64,000 nt of DNA from Rhodocyclaceae bacterium UBA5602 (GTDB lineage: Bacteria; Pseudomonadota; Gammaproteobacteria; Burkholderiales; Rhodocyclaceae), in assembly GCA_002424865.1 (NCBI GenBank), contig DILC01000044.1:46345-110344 (forward strand), given 5' to 3'. Each line of letters starts with the position of its first letter. The first letter of the stretch is position 1. The translations under genes and the position numbers were made by a program. Below, one piece after another: positions 22,229 through 31,699 of the stretch. The notes below the pieces were generated by a model. The model was not told the DNA's origin. It made no database searches and saw only the letters and a program-made list of their open reading frames with translations.

Positions 22229-23011
22229 TCAATTGGCAGGCAGGTCAAACTGACCGAAGAGTTGCCGGACACGGGTTAAATCTTCTTCTGTATCCACGCC
22301 CGGCGCAGGCGCTTCCCCACAATCCAGCACACGAATAACAAACCCATGGGCCAACGCACGTAGTTGTTCCAGAGACTCCCACTGTTCGATTGGCGCTATT
22401 GATAATTGGCTGTATTGCCGCAAAAAACCCGTGCGATAAGCATACAAACCAATATGCCGTCGAGCGATAAAGCCTTCTGGTAGCGCTGTCCGCACTTCGT
22501 TCGTCGCAAAAAAGTCTCGCGGCCACGGAATCGGCGCACGGGAAAAATACAGGGCGCGACCGACCGCATCCACGACGACTTTAACGACGTTCGGATTCAA
22601 AAACTCTGGCAGGTCAGTCAGCGGATGCGCCGCTGTAGCGATCGCTGCTTGGGCATCTTCAGCCAAAGCGCTGGCTATTTGCCTGATCAAATTTGGATCA
22701 ATCAAGGGTTCATCCCCTTGGACATTAACCACAATATCTTCATCCGCCCAACCGAGAAGCGCTGCCACTTCGGCCAGCCGGTCAGTTCCTGAGGCGTGAT
22801 CAGCTTGTGTCATCAAGGCGTTAAAACCGTGCGCAGCGGCGGCAGCCATCACCCGCTCATCATCCGTAGCAATCCATATTTCATCCGCACCACTCTGCGC
22901 ACCAGCTTCTGCCACGCGAATGACCATGGGTTTACCGGCAATATCGGCCAAAGGCTTGCCAGGCAAACGTGAAGACGCCCAGCGGGCAGGAATGACGACA
23001 CGAAAACGCAT
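22229..23011 (-). CDS. kdsB: 3-deoxy-manno-octulosonate cytidylyltransferase
   Basis: Activates Kdo with CTP for lipopolysaccharide core assembly. The 260-residue product opens with [20 protein letters not shown], the CTP-binding signature, and carries [14 protein letters not shown] and [13 protein letters not shown]. Its ATG overlaps the stop of the Trm112-like gene (ATGA), and it follows lpxK in an apparent lipid A/Kdo operon. Confidence 0.97.
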   Translation of the reverse strand: MRFRVVIPARWASSRLPGKPLADIAGKPMVIRVAEAGAQSGADEIWIATDDERVMAAAAAHGFNALMTQADHASGTDRLAEVAALLGWADEDIVVNVQGDEPLIDPNLIRQIASALAEDAQAAIATAAHPLTDLPEFLNPNVVKVVVDAVGRALYFSRAPIPWPRDFFATNEVRTALPEGFIARRHIGLYAYRTGFLRQYSQLSIAPIEQWESLEQLRALAHGFVIRVLDCGEAPAPGVDTEEDLTRVRQLFGQFDLPAN

Positions 23012-23187
23012 CAGCGTTCTTCAGCGCCCAGTTTGCGTGCCGATTCTTCCAGCATCACGGGAATATCATCCCTGACAGGGAACGCCAATTTGCACGCAGG
23101 GCAAACCAGCTCCATGGCCGCCTTGCGATAATCCAGCGCCCCTTTGCAGTTTGGACAAACAAGTATTTCAAGCAGACGATAGTCCAT
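23011..23187 (-). CDS. Trm112-like small zinc protein (UPF0434/YcaR type)
   Basis: A 58-residue protein: [20 protein letters not shown] at the start, [19 protein letters not shown] in the middle and a charged tail. Two CPxC knuckles suggest a bound zinc, and the RDDIPVML motif is typical of the YcaR family found between lpxK and kdsB in many proteobacteria. The function in bacteria is unclear. The start overlaps lpxK by 20 bp, and the stop overlaps the kdsB ATG. Confidence 0.93.
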   Translation of the reverse strand: MDYRLLEILVCPNCKGALDYRKAAMELVCPACKLAFPVRDDIPVMLEESARKLGAEER

Positions 23188-24250
23188 TGATTTTCTCCAG
23201 AATAAAAGCCGCCAGATCCGGGCTAAGGTTTGCTGTAACAGGCAAGACCCATACAGGCAAAGGCATTTTGAGTGCCGCTAATTTTACGGCATCCTTCTCT
23301 GTGGTCAGAATCGCACCGCCCGTGAAATTCAAATCTTTTGGTTGATAATCATGGTGATCAGCCAATGGATGCGCCTCAAACGACAACCCCAAGGCAGTTA
23401 AGTGATCAAAAAAGCGCTGCGGCGAGCCTATCCCGGCAACCGCATGCAGTCGCTGCCCGAAAAAATCCGCCGCATCACGTGAGATGTGCGGTTGATCCAG
23501 GCAGTAAAAGGTCTGTCCAGTCAACGCCATAGCAAACCTCGCGCCGCAAAAAGTCGGCGCTGGCGAGACGGCTGTGTTATTCAAAACAATCGCATCGACG
23601 TGCCGCAACCGGGACAGCGGCTCGCGCAAGGGGCCTGCCGGCAACTGCCAGCCATTCATCACACCGCGATGATCAAACACGGCAATGTCCACATCCCGTC
23701 CCAGTCGATAATGCTGCAGCCCATCATCTGACAAAATCACGTCACACGCAGGATAGCGTGACAACAAAGCACGCCCGGCAGCAACGCGGTCACGGCAAAC
23801 AAATACCGGGCATTGACTACGCCTCGCTAAAAGCAATGGCTCATCACCGACAGCGTGAGGATCACTAGTCGGCAACACTTCCAATGCCGTCAAGGGCTTA
23901 TCCTTATTTTTAGCGCCCACGCGTTGCGCACCTGGGCTAGCCGCATCATGACGGCCGCGATAACCGCGACTAATAATCCCCGGCTGCATGCCGTGTGCCC
24001 GAAGGGCGTTTGCCAAATACAAGATCAACGGTGTTTTACCCGTACCGCCAACCGTTAAATTGCCAATGACCACAACCGGCACAGGCAAGCGCTGAACTTG
24101 CAGCACGCCCAGTCTATACAGCAGCAAACGCAACCAGACAAGCCCCGCAAAACAGAGCGAGACTGGGTAAAGAAGACTCGCTAAGAGACCCCGGCGACGC
24201 CAAAAAACAGCGCCGCCGACTGCATCAATGTTGCGCTTGTTGTGTGGCAA
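23168..24250 (-). CDS. lpxK: Tetraacyldisaccharide 4'-kinase
   Basis: Phosphorylates the lipid A precursor at the 4' position on the inner membrane. The 360-residue product has an N-terminal amphipathic/hydrophobic helix, then [20 protein letters not shown] (Walker A near residue 68), [27 protein letters not shown] and the C-terminal [11 protein letters not shown] clear copy of the dispersed repeat (23543-23572) is read here on the opposite strand as [14 protein letters not shown] near residue 230, in a variable segment. The start overlaps the exbD end by 26 bp. Confidence 0.95.
   Translation of the reverse strand: MPHNKRNIDAVGGAVFWRRRGLLASLLYPVSLCFAGLVWLRLLLYRLGVLQVQRLPVPVVVIGNLTVGGTGKTPLILYLANALRAHGMQPGIISRGYRGRHDAASPGAQRVGAKNKDKPLTALEVLPTSDPHAVGDEPLLLARRSQCPVFVCRDRVAAGRALLSRYPACDVILSDDGLQHYRLGRDVDIAVFDHRGVMNGWQLPAGPLREPLSRLRHVDAIVLNNTAVSPAPTFCGARFAMALTGQTFYCLDQPHISRDAADFFGQRLHAVAGIGSPQRFFDHLTALGLSFEAHPLADHHDYQPKDLNFTGGAILTTEKDAVKLAALKMPLPVWVLPVTANLSPDLAAFILEKINGLSSA
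23543..23572 (+). repeat. Dispersed repeat copy A (inside lpxK)
   Basis: The A-tract plus GTCGGCGCTGGCGAGACGGC is a perfect core copy. It shares 21 identical bases with copy E at 55.76 kb. It is embedded antisense within lpxK without breaking the frame. Confidence 0.85.
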
Positions 24251-24656
24251 AGGAAATTTGCGAGAGTCCGGCGGCTTGCGCCGCTTGCATCACATCAATT
24301 ACCTTTTGATGTGTCGCTTTGGCATCGGCATTAATAATCACGACAGGCGGTTGGCCCGTCGCCTTACTTGCTGAATTTGCCTGCTGCAAGGCATCCTGAA
24401 TGGCCGCTACATCCTGACCGGCCACCGGAACCTTATTCACCGAGATCTCGCCTGCTGCCGTAATAGTCACATTGATTTCTACTGGCTGCGTCTTATTCTC
24501 TGGTGCTTCGGCTGTCGGCAAATTAATTTCCAAACCGGCTAATTTGGAATAAGTGGTCGTGGTCATGACGAAAATCAAAATCACCAACAACACGTCAATC
24601 AAGGGAATGAGATTGATCTCCAAAGCCTCGCGCTGGCGATTACGCTGAAAGTTCAT
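24225..24656 (-). CDS. exbD: Biopolymer transport protein ExbD/TolR
   Basis: Couples the proton motive force to an energised outer-membrane process, in complex with ExbB. The 143-residue protein has a short cytoplasmic start (MNFQRNRQREALEINLIPLI), a single transmembrane helix containing the proton-carrying Asp (LIDVLLVILIFVMTTT), and a periplasmic C-terminal domain. It is cotranscribed with exbB (16-bp gap). No tonB, tolA or other partner is adjacent, so ExbD versus TolR cannot be settled from context. Confidence 0.92.
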   Translation of the reverse strand: MNFQRNRQREALEINLIPLIDVLLVILIFVMTTTTYSKLAGLEINLPTAEAPENKTQPVEINVTITAAGEISVNKVPVAGQDVAAIQDALQQANSASKATGQPPVVIINADAKATHQKVIDVMQAAQAAGLSQISFATQQAQH

Positions 24657-24672
24657 AGTTGGCTTTTACCCT

Positions 24673-25278
24673 TCAGGAGCGATCACCGTGAAGCATTTCC
24701 ACGAGCTTGAGGGATTCTTGTTCCATGTCAACCAGAAAGCTATCCACCAGCGCCCGAAAATGGCGGTAAGCAATCATGCTAGGGATCGCAACAACCAAGC
24801 CAAATCCGGTGTTATAAAGGGCAACCGAAATGCCATGAGCCAGCGTCTGGGGGCTATTGCCAGAAGCTGAAGATGCCCCAAAAATTTCTATCATCCCGAC
24901 CACAGTGCCAAACAATCCCATCAAGGGCGCAACCGTGGCAATCGTACCCAGGGTCGTCAAATAACGCTCAAGATCATGAGCCACGGCGCGCCCCGACTCT
25001 TCAATCGACTCCTTCATGACTTCGCGTGAGCTATTTGCATTACGAAGACCTGCTGCCAATACCCGGCCGAGCGGGGAATTATTTTCCAGCTTTGCAATCA
25101 ACGCATCGCCCACGCCATGCTGTTTAAACTCCGCCACAGCGCCCTGTACGACACCCGCAGGTAAAATCTTATGCCGCCGCAGCGCGGTTGTCCGCTCGAT
25201 AATCAATGCAACCGCGATCACGGATGCCAATAACAAAGGCCATATAGGCCAACCAGCGGCTTGAATAATTGCAAACAC
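24673..25278 (-). CDS. exbB: MotA/TolQ/ExbB proton channel family protein
   Basis: The proton-channel partner of ExbD in the inner membrane. The 201-residue product has an N-terminal helix (WPIWPLLLASVIAVALIIER) and the conserved TLGTIATVAPLMGLFGTVVG near residue 110. A third helix follows, containing LYNTGFGLVVAIPSMIAY. It is the first gene of a run exbB-exbD-lpxK-Trm112-kdsB, an arrangement common in betaproteobacteria where ExbBD precede lipid A genes. Confidence 0.93.
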   Translation of the reverse strand: MFAIIQAAGWPIWPLLLASVIAVALIIERTTALRRHKILPAGVVQGAVAEFKQHGVGDALIAKLENNSPLGRVLAAGLRNANSSREVMKESIEESGRAVAHDLERYLTTLGTIATVAPLMGLFGTVVGMIEIFGASSASGNSPQTLAHGISVALYNTGFGLVVAIPSMIAYRHFRALVDSFLVDMEQESLKLVEMLHGDRS

Positions 25279-25642
25279 GTCACAAAGCTCCTAGTCATCA
25301 GCGAAGCTGGCACTTTATCCGGAAGCATTGTTTTCAGCAACTTGCCAGTCCCTCTTACACACGCTATCCGTTCAATCATGCGCTGTGCAGTTATCCCCAA
25401 AATCTGTGGATAACCAAGTGGACAAGTAAAAGGATCAACGCTAACCCCGCCTGATTACATGACTTTTTTTTATGCATTAAATTTAGACAACCCTCACCAA
25501 GAAGCGACTAAGCAGTGCGTTCAGGGCAAAAAAGCGCACTCTCCTCGGCTCCAATGCCCCTCTTGTTTACACCTCACCGCGCAAATCATTTCAGCTAACA
25601 TCCCTGAATCGAACTCATATTCAGTCCATCCCCTATTACGCC
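25279..25642. promoter_or_regulatory. Divergent intergenic region with a DnaA-box palindrome
   Basis: This 364-bp space between the divergent exbB and xseA holds no credible gene. At 25390-25414 there is an inverted pair GTTATCCCCA / TGTGGATAAC with a 5-bp spacer. The right arm contains a perfect DnaA box (TGTGGATAA) and the left arm a one-mismatch box (TTATCCCCA). Confidence 0.55.
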
Positions 25643-26983
25643 ATGATGCCAACGACATCCGTCCTCAGCATTAGCGAACTTAACCGGCTAACGCGTCAAA
25701 CCCTGGAACAAGCATTCCCGCTGCTTTGGGTGACAGGAGAAATTTCCAACCTCACTCGTGCCGCATCCGGCCATGTTTATTTCACCCTCAAGGACAGTAA
25801 CGCCCAGGCACGCTGCGTGATGTTTCGTACCCGCGCGCAAATCGTCCCATGGCGCCTTGAAAATGGTCAGCAAGTTGAAGCACGCACCCTGGTCTCGTTT
25901 TATGAGCCCCGGGGAGACTTTCAATTAAATATTGAAAGCCTGCGCCGTGCAGGGCTAGGAGGCTTATTTGAAGAATTCGTCCGTTTAAAGAATATGCTTG
26001 AGCTGGCAGGCTTATTTGCACCAGAACGCAAACAAGCCCTACCGCAACTTCCACGCCGCATCGGCATTATCAGCTCACCCAAAGCGGCAGCATTACAAGA
26101 CGTATTGACCACACTCAACCGCCGCTCACCCCATGTACCCATTGTGCTCTACCCCACCCTGGTCCAAGGGGAGAATGCCGCACAAAACATTGCGAATGCC
26201 ATTGCGCTCGCTAACCAGCGTCAAGAATGTGATCTTTTGCTGCTTGTTCGTGGCGGAGGCAGCATTGAAGACTTATGGGCATTTAACGAATCAACTGTCG
26301 CTTATGCCATTGCAGAGAGCGCATTACCCATTATCAGTGGTGTAGGCCATGAGACCGACACCACCATCGCTGACTTTGTCGCAGACTTACGCGCCCCAAC
26401 ACCCACTGCAGCAGCAGAACTGGCAACACAACATTGGCATGCCATGCACCAGCGACTTACCAACCTGCAGCAAAAAATAGCGCGCATCATGCAGCACAGG
26501 CTTACAAACGACCAACAACGCCTTGACAATATCGCCCTGCGCCTCACTCATCCCCGTCATACCTTGCGGCAGCAACAAGAGCGAATCACGCACCTTATCG
26601 CCCACCTCAAAACCTCATTCACGCACTATCTACAACACCGACAACACCGCATAAATCAAGTCGCTATTCAGCTGGATCACTTCTTGCCAAAAACCGATAA
26701 CCACAGAAGTTTGCTTACCTTTTTAGCCCAACGCTTAAAGAATACAAACAAGCATTTTTACGAACAAAAACATCAATCGTTATTGCAATTTGCATCCTCC
26801 TTGAAACATCTGAATCCTCAAAACACGCTTGCGCGCGGCTTTGCGATTGTTCGCGATGAAAAAGGAATTGTCATCAGCAAGATAGAAGAAACAAAAGCCA
26901 GGCGACCTATTGCTATCGAATTCTCAAATGGCCAAATCACAGCCACAGTGCTTGAAATTCAACCTATTGATATAAAAAATTAA
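25643..26983 (+). CDS. xseA: Exodeoxyribonuclease VII large subunit
   Basis: Degrades single-stranded DNA together with XseB. The 446-residue protein has an N-terminal OB fold ([20 protein letters not shown] then [18 protein letters not shown]) and the catalytic region [36 protein letters not shown] and [18 protein letters not shown] helical, coiled-coil, Gln/His-rich stretch spans residues 260-380, and the C-terminus contains [13 protein letters not shown]. xseB is not adjacent. The second ATG (codon 2) is an equally good start. Confidence 0.97.
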   Translation: MMPTTSVLSISELNRLTRQTLEQAFPLLWVTGEISNLTRAASGHVYFTLKDSNAQARCVMFRTRAQIVPWRLENGQQVEARTLVSFYEPRGDFQLNIESLRRAGLGGLFEEFVRLKNMLELAGLFAPERKQALPQLPRRIGIISSPKAAALQDVLTTLNRRSPHVPIVLYPTLVQGENAAQNIANAIALANQRQECDLLLLVRGGGSIEDLWAFNESTVAYAIAESALPIISGVGHETDTTIADFVADLRAPTPTAAAELATQHWHAMHQRLTNLQQKIARIMQHRLTNDQQRLDNIALRLTHPRHTLRQQQERITHLIAHLKTSFTHYLQHRQHRINQVAIQLDHFLPKTDNHRSLLTFLAQRLKNTNKHFYEQKHQSLLQFASSLKHLNPQNTLARGFAIVRDEKGIVISKIEETKARRPIAIEFSNGQITATVLEIQPIDIKN

Positions 26984-27123
26984 AGCAGGGTAATTTCCTT
27001 TGAGATATGGAATGGATTCCACTCTCCACCGGAACGGGCTTAAAGAATAGCAATAGCGCAAAACATCGAAGGATTTTCACCACCAACCCATCTTGAAAAC
27101 TGATTTTAGGATTGATTTTAGTC

Positions 27124-27152
27124 TTGCATATCTATTCAGAGTCTTTTATAAT
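27124..27152 (+). promoter_or_regulatory. Sigma-70 promoter for rpsT
   Basis: TTGCAT (-35) and TATAAT (-10) separated by 17 bp, 44 bp upstream of the rpsT start codon. It is a near-consensus promoter, as expected for a ribosomal protein gene. Confidence 0.8.
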
Positions 27153-27196
27153 TCTGGCTCTTTCATGCTTTCACCCCATTAAATAATTTATCCACT

Positions 27197-27457
27197 ATGG
27201 CTAATACAGCTCAAGCTCGCAAACGCGCACGTCAATCTGCTAACCAACGTCTGCACAACATGGATCAACGCTCGTCTTTGCGTACTGCGATTAAAAAAGT
27301 CCGCAAAGCGATTATTGCTGGCGATAAGGCCGCTGCCCAGACTGTTTTCGCTGCTTCGCAAAAAATTATTGACTCGATTGCCGATAAAAAAATTATTCAT
27401 AAAAACTTGGCCGCTCGTCAAAAAAGTCGTTTATCCGCTGCAATCAAAGCGCTCTGA
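27197..27457 (+). CDS. rpsT: 30S ribosomal protein S20
   Basis: The 86-residue basic protein starts [20 protein letters not shown] and ends with [15 protein letters not shown], the family pattern. It binds 16S rRNA early in 30S assembly. It is a single-gene unit with its own promoter and terminator. It breaks the otherwise minus-strand region together with xseA. Confidence 0.98.
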   Translation: MANTAQARKRARQSANQRLHNMDQRSSLRTAIKKVRKAIIAGDKAAAQTVFAASQKIIDSIADKKIIHKNLAARQKSRLSAAIKAL

Positions 27458-27484
27458 TCTGCCGCCTTCTTCTGTAGCCCCCCC

Positions 27485-27513
27485 AAAAAAAGCTGCCATC
27501 AGGCAGCTTTTTT
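27485..27513 (+). terminator. Rho-independent terminator of rpsT
   Basis: A hairpin AAAGCTGCC-atca-GGCAGCTTT flanked by A and T runs, 28 bp after the rpsT stop. Confidence 0.85.
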
Positions 27514-27516
27514 ATT

Positions 27517-27700
27517 GGCTTTTCCCGAACGATCCGCTTTCTCGGCTTGATCCGCAGGTTCAGTTCGAGTTCGCGGATCGGGCTGTCGCCCTCTGCTTGC
27601 TTGAGTACGGCAATGATCTGGCTGCCTGAAAGGCGTGATGTCTTCATGTAAAACTTCCTCAGGCTATTGCGGAGAAAATTCTACTTCTAACTGCAGCTAA
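27517..27700 (-). pseudogene. IS3-family transposase remnant (OrfA start fused to an OrfB piece)
   Basis: An open frame (27444-27647, minus) starts MKTSRLSGSQIIAVLKQAEG, the start of IS3-family (IS407-like) OrfA. It then jumps to RELELNLRIKPRKRIVREKP, a conserved piece from OrfB far downstream in intact elements. An internal deletion has removed the rest of OrfA and most of OrfB. The upstream leader (ctccgcaatagcctgagg) also looks like the IS leader. The frame then runs into the rpsT terminator. It is not functional. Confidence 0.7.
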
Positions 27701-27870
27701 TTTTTGTGGGGATTACCGTAGCACTTTCTATCCGCGTCTTGTCCATCAGCTCGCAGATTACGATCCACGCCTCCTCCCCGCACGCGGTCACCCTCACGCA
27801 GTTGCGCTTCACTTCGTTCACTGTGATCAACTTACGGCGGTACTTACACCCGCAGGAGCGCGCCCAGCAT
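27701..27870 (-). other. Cysteine-containing open frame without start codon (remnant, unrecognised)
   Basis: On the minus strand a frame runs open for about 55 codons, reading CWARSCGCKYRRKLITVNEV, then KRNCVRVTACGEEAWIVICE, LMDKTRIESATVIPTKISCS and a stop. It has no ATG and abuts the IS3 remnant, so it is probably the tail of a lost gene or another mobile-element fragment. I do not recognise the family. Confidence 0.35.
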
Positions 27871-27882
27871 GGGGAAAAATAA

Positions 27883-27917
27883 AAAAATCCCTAAGATTCA
27901 TAATCTTAGGGATTTTT
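27883..27917. terminator. Strong stem-loop terminator after tRNA-Val
   Basis: AATCCCTAAGATT-cat-AATCTTAGGGATT, flanked by A and T runs on both sides, so it could terminate in both directions. It lies 13 bp beyond the tRNA-Val 3' end. Confidence 0.85.
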
Positions 27918-27929
27918 ATCTACCAAATC

Positions 27930-28006
27930 TGGTAGGCGCGATTGGACTCGAACCAACGACCCCCACCATGTCAAGGTGGTGCTCTAACCAGCTGAGCTAC
28001 GCGCCT
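27930..28006 (-). tRNA. tRNA-Val (anticodon GAC)
   Basis: Minus strand, with acceptor AGGCGCG/CGCGCCT, a D-arm containing AGCTCAGCTGGTTAGAGC, anticodon stem CCACC/GGTGG with loop TTGACAT (anticodon GAC), T-arm GGTTCGAGTCC and an encoded CCA. It is 77 nt long. Confidence 0.96.
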
Positions 28007-28116
28007 ACTGAAGAGGCGATGATTCTACCCGAAAATTGCGAAGCGTCAAACAGTTTTAGCAAGTCTTGCAGCACAGATTCAATCAATGCAGATAAATTAC
28101 AAAATAAATCAATTAG

Positions 28117-29520
28117 TTAAAAACCATATGGCGTCACCTGTGTTTGCTTCAAAATCGTCTCGCGCGCTAAGCGGGCGTGTTGGCGCAAAGTGTAGAGCAT
28201 GTCAGCAAAAGCTAATGGCGTGCGAATATGACTCACGTCCGCTTCTATGTCATCGAGCTTTTTGAGCCATTCGTCGCGGGTATAGCGTTGCGGTGCAGCC
28301 TCGACTTCGCTCTCCAGGAACTTCAACTCGCCATAGCGCCGATAGATGCGTGAGCGAATCCGCCAGCCATACAAGCTCGGCGCAAAGCGAAACAAGGGGT
28401 AAAGCACGGCCAGGACAGGCACCAGCATGACCAGCAGACGATCAATCAAAATTGCCGCCCAAAAGGGTAAATAACGTTGCAAGAAAGGCTTTCCATTGGT
28501 GTAATAACGTACAGCTTCCGGCGCTATTGGAAATTCGCCATTACTGGCCTGGCGCGGAAATTCCCCCGCCTTTTGGAACACGCCAGGCTCGGCATGCACG
28601 CGGCTTGCCGCCTGCAGTAAAAGCCACAACACCGCAGGGTGCGTCACTTCGCGCGCCAGGAGCATTGCCGTTGTCGCCACCAGATGAGTATCACGCGGCG
28701 GAATATCCTGCACCAAATCAATCGCGCCACGAGGCAGCACCAGATGCTTCAAGTAGGCAAATCGACGCGTATAGGCTTCCGCTTGCTTGATATTCATCAG
28801 GTGCACGCCGGGGGTATACAGCAGCATCCACACCAACGCCGATTGGGTAGGTCCGACGACAAATACTGCATCAAGATCGCCTGCGGCTAACCTGGCCGCC
28901 ACATCGAAGCCACCAGCCTCAACCAGCTTTGTGTTTTTGGCATTCAGGCCATTTGCCGCGAGCAATTCCATCGCCAAACGCTGCGTGCCGCTCCCAGCCT
29001 CACCGATAGCCACGCGCTTACCCTTGAGTTCAACAAGGCGCGTGCCAACTTGCGAACCATCCAAACTTTTATTTTGCTTGCCACTCTCTGGCTTGCCCTG
29101 GTGCAAACCGTCTTTCAAGGCACCTTGGCGATAAAAAATCCACATCGGCTCGTTATACAGCTCGCCCAAAGACACCAGGGTTTCTTCATCCGCCTTGGAT
29201 AACGCCGTTCCCCCTTGAATAAAAGCGGCATCCACGCCCGAGCCGGGGTCGCGCAGACGCTGAAGATTTTCCGGTGAGCCTTTGGACGGCTGGGCGATCA
29301 GCCTCACGCCGTTTTTTGCTAATTCGTCCGCATACAGCGCACCAAAGCGCTGATACGCTCCGCCCTCACTGCCGGTGCTGATGACCACACTGCCAGGCGG
29401 TGCGGGCTTGATGAATTTCGCAGCCACCCAGAAAGCGGCTAACGCCAGCAAAAGGGAAGGCAGCACGACAAAAATCACATCGCGCCAGGACAGCAACTTG
29501 AGTTTTTCAGGCATACGCAT
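28117..29520 (-). CDS. TAXI-family TRAP transporter solute-binding protein, membrane-anchored
   Basis: The 467-residue product has an N-terminal anchor (WRDVIFVVLPSLLLALAAFW) and then a TAXI-type binding domain: GSVVISTGSEGGAYQRFGAL, LRDPGSGVDAAFIQGGTALS and GKRVAIGEAGSGTQRLAMEL. A second transmembrane segment (LIDRLLVMLVPVLAVLYPLF) lies near residue 365, followed by a charged coiled-coil tail of about 90 residues. No TRAP permease is adjacent, so transport is not proven. Proteins of this two-anchor form are widespread orphans in betaproteobacteria and may act as sensors or partners of distant permeases. Confidence 0.88.
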   Translation of the reverse strand: MRMPEKLKLLSWRDVIFVVLPSLLLALAAFWVAAKFIKPAPPGSVVISTGSEGGAYQRFGALYADELAKNGVRLIAQPSKGSPENLQRLRDPGSGVDAAFIQGGTALSKADEETLVSLGELYNEPMWIFYRQGALKDGLHQGKPESGKQNKSLDGSQVGTRLVELKGKRVAIGEAGSGTQRLAMELLAANGLNAKNTKLVEAGGFDVAARLAAGDLDAVFVVGPTQSALVWMLLYTPGVHLMNIKQAEAYTRRFAYLKHLVLPRGAIDLVQDIPPRDTHLVATTAMLLAREVTHPAVLWLLLQAASRVHAEPGVFQKAGEFPRQASNGEFPIAPEAVRYYTNGKPFLQRYLPFWAAILIDRLLVMLVPVLAVLYPLFRFAPSLYGWRIRSRIYRRYGELKFLESEVEAAPQRYTRDEWLKKLDDIEADVSHIRTPLAFADMLYTLRQHARLARETILKQTQVTPYGF

Positions 29521-29953
29521 ACCGAACGGAGGTGTGCAGCAAGGCTGGACTAACGCTCATGGCAAGTAAATGCCACCCGCTGATGATGAAATACGCGAAA
29601 GGCAGCATAAAGACCCGCCCCCTCCCAGCCGCGAGGCGAGACACGGCTGGCTGTGCAAAGTCAGCGCAGGCGTCGCGGATTCCCGCCCCCCTCCCAGCTT
29701 CCCCCGCACGGGGGAGGAGACTGTCTGGCTCGCTGCGCGAGAGGCGTGACCCGGCATCAAATGGCGTTGTTTCACGCTAATAACAACGCATGGACGGCCG
29801 CTCGGGACGCGGGTATTTAGCGTGAAAAACAGAAACGGAGCCCCGTGTGATATCGAGATTGGAAGCCCCGCCTTGGGGCGGGGTGTGGGGTGGGGAGCGT
29901 TTATGCTTGCCCACGTTTTCATCCTCGCGGGTGGGCGTTGGCGACCATGCGCG
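29521..29953. other. GC-rich intergenic region with overlapping inverted repeats
   Basis: There is no credible gene in 433 bp; the open frames here are shadows. It holds GCGTTGTT/AACAACGC (29764-29789) and an overlapping perfect 11-bp pair TTTCACGCTAA / TTAGCGTGAAA (29770-29780, 29817-29827). It also has CCCCGCC-ttgg-type G/C hairpins near 29870 and a CCCCCG/CGGGGG hairpin near 29705. A degenerate repeat-like segment (gcaaagtcagcgcaggcgtc) lies at 29655-29678. Confidence 0.5.
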
Positions 29954-30427
29954 TTAAAAAGGAATATCGTCCTCAAAATCATTAAAGCCGCTGCCGCCCG
30001 CATTGGGATTAGCGGGGGCACTGGCAGGCTTGGCCGCTGGCGCATCATACGAGGAACGCCCACCCTCGCGTGACGGCGCATCGCCCATGCCTTGACGGCT
30101 GCCAAGCATCTGCATGGTGTCTGCCACGATTTCTGTGGTGTACCTGTCCTGGCCGTCTTTATCTTGCCATTTGCGTGTTTTGAGCGAACCTTCGATATAC
30201 ACCTGCGAGCCTTTTTTGAGATATTGCCCGGCGATCTCGGCGAGTTTGCGGAAAAAAACCACACGATGCCATTCGGTGGCTTCTTTTTTCTCGCCGGAAT
30301 TTTTATCTTTCCAGGTATCGGTAGTGGCCAGGGTGATATTCACCACCGCATCGCCATTGGGCATGTAGCGTGATTCAGGGTCTTTCCCCAGATTACCGAC
30401 CAGAATCACCTTGTTGACTGATGCCAT
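29954..30427 (-). CDS. ssb: Single-stranded DNA-binding protein
   Basis: Coats single-stranded DNA in replication and repair. From 30427 ([20 protein letters not shown], 157 residues), preceded by GAAGGAG. The OB fold includes [20 protein letters not shown] and [20 protein letters not shown]. The flexible Gly/Ala/Pro tail ends in the acidic tip FEDDIPF that recruits partners. The ATG at 30442 would add five residues and lacks the good ribosome site. Confidence 0.97.
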   Translation of the reverse strand: MASVNKVILVGNLGKDPESRYMPNGDAVVNITLATTDTWKDKNSGEKKEATEWHRVVFFRKLAEIAGQYLKKGSQVYIEGSLKTRKWQDKDGQDRYTTEIVADTMQMLGSRQGMGDAPSREGGRSSYDAPAAKPASAPANPNAGGSGFNDFEDDIPF

Positions 30428-30490
30428 AAAAATCTCCTTCAAAAATAAGGCATTAAGTAAATATCGAGGTTATGCAATACAAGTGCGCTC

Positions 30491-31699
30491 TTATAGTGTT
30501 ACTGAGGCAATCGGCTGCCTTGGCACGATGGGACGCATGCTAGCAGCAGCAGCCAGCCAAAGTGTGGTTACCCCTGCAGCAAAAACAAACACGCTTTGGG
30601 AACCAAGGTACTTGGCTAGCAAACCACCTATGGCACCACCCAAAAACAGACCCAGCGACTGGGTTGTGTTATAGACGCCAAGGGCAGCGCCCTTGGCGCG
30701 TGGTGGCGCAACGCGGGAAATCAGTGAAGGCAGCATGGCTTCCAACAGATTGAAGGCGACAAAAAAACTCAGCAGCCCTCCGACCACGATATAAAAATGG
30801 TTTCCTTCTACGCCCAGCACCAGCAAAGTCAGCAGCAACAACACAATGGCCGCAATAAAGACCACGCGCAGCTTTTGCCGCTTTTCAGCATAAATAATCG
30901 CCGGCACCATGATGACGAAAGAAGCCAAAACAGCAGGCAAATACACCTTCCAATGCGCTGCCAAGGGCAAATTACCCGTTTTAATCAACAGACCCGGCAC
31001 AACAAGAAACAGCATCATTTGCGACATATGCAGCGTAAAGATGCCCAAATTAAGCCGTAACAACTGCGTATTGACCAGCACTTCACGCAGCGGCACACGC
31101 GGTCCGGGCTGCACAAGCGGCGGCTCAGGAACAACATGGGTAAGCACGGCAATGGCTACCAGCGCCAGCGCGCCCGTCATCCAGAAAATTCCGTGCATGC
31201 CAATCAGGCTGTAGAGCAAAGGCGCGGCCACCAGCGACAAGGCAAACACCAGGCCAATGGACGAGCCTATCATCGCCATCACCTTGGTGCGATGCTGCTC
31301 GCGCGTGAGATCCGCCGCCAGCGCGGTAATCGCCGCAGAAATCGCCCCCGCACCCTGAATCACGCGGCCGAAGATTGTCCAGTAAATATCATTTGCCAAG
31401 GCAGCAACGACCGACCCAATCGCGAAAATCAACAAGCCAATGACCATCACCCGCTTGCGCCCGAAAATATCGGAGGCAATGCCAAAGGGTATCTGAAAAA
31501 AGGCTTGCGTTAAACCATACGCACCTAGCGCAATACCCACCAAGAGAAGGTTATCCCCCCCTGCCAGGCTCGGCGCATAAACAGAAAAAACAGGAAGAAT
31601 CAAAAACATGCCCAACATGCGCAGGCCAAAAATAGACGCTAAAGATGCACCTGCCCGCATTTCTTCGCGGCTCATGGCATCGGTGAGTTGGTCAGACAT
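30491..31699 (-). CDS. MFS transporter (YajR-like drug/metabolite efflux permease)
   Basis: A 12-helix major facilitator of 402 residues. Helix 1 is IFGLRMLGMFLILPVFSVYA; the loop 2-3 signature is GIASDIFGRKRVMVIGLLIF; motif C-like AGAISAAITALAADLTREQ lies near residue 120. It lacks the C-terminal YAM domain seen in E. coli YajR. Substrate unknown. uvrA is divergent from it (97-bp gap) and ssb lies downstream; the pairing of ssb, MFS and divergent uvrA is conserved in betaproteobacteria. Confidence 0.93.
   Translation of the reverse strand: MSDQLTDAMSREEMRAGASLASIFGLRMLGMFLILPVFSVYAPSLAGGDNLLLVGIALGAYGLTQAFFQIPFGIASDIFGRKRVMVIGLLIFAIGSVVAALANDIYWTIFGRVIQGAGAISAAITALAADLTREQHRTKVMAMIGSSIGLVFALSLVAAPLLYSLIGMHGIFWMTGALALVAIAVLTHVVPEPPLVQPGPRVPLREVLVNTQLLRLNLGIFTLHMSQMMLFLVVPGLLIKTGNLPLAAHWKVYLPAVLASFVIMVPAIIYAEKRQKLRVVFIAAIVLLLLTLLVLGVEGNHFYIVVGGLLSFFVAFNLLEAMLPSLISRVAPPRAKGAALGVYNTTQSLGLFLGGAIGGLLAKYLGSQSVFVFAAGVTTLWLAAAASMRPIVPRQPIASVTL

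Noticed and set aside
29557..30264. Long open frame antisense to ssb and the downstream region
   Set aside because: It is Arg/Pro-rich with no family pattern and lies across ssb; a shadow of GC-rich sequence.
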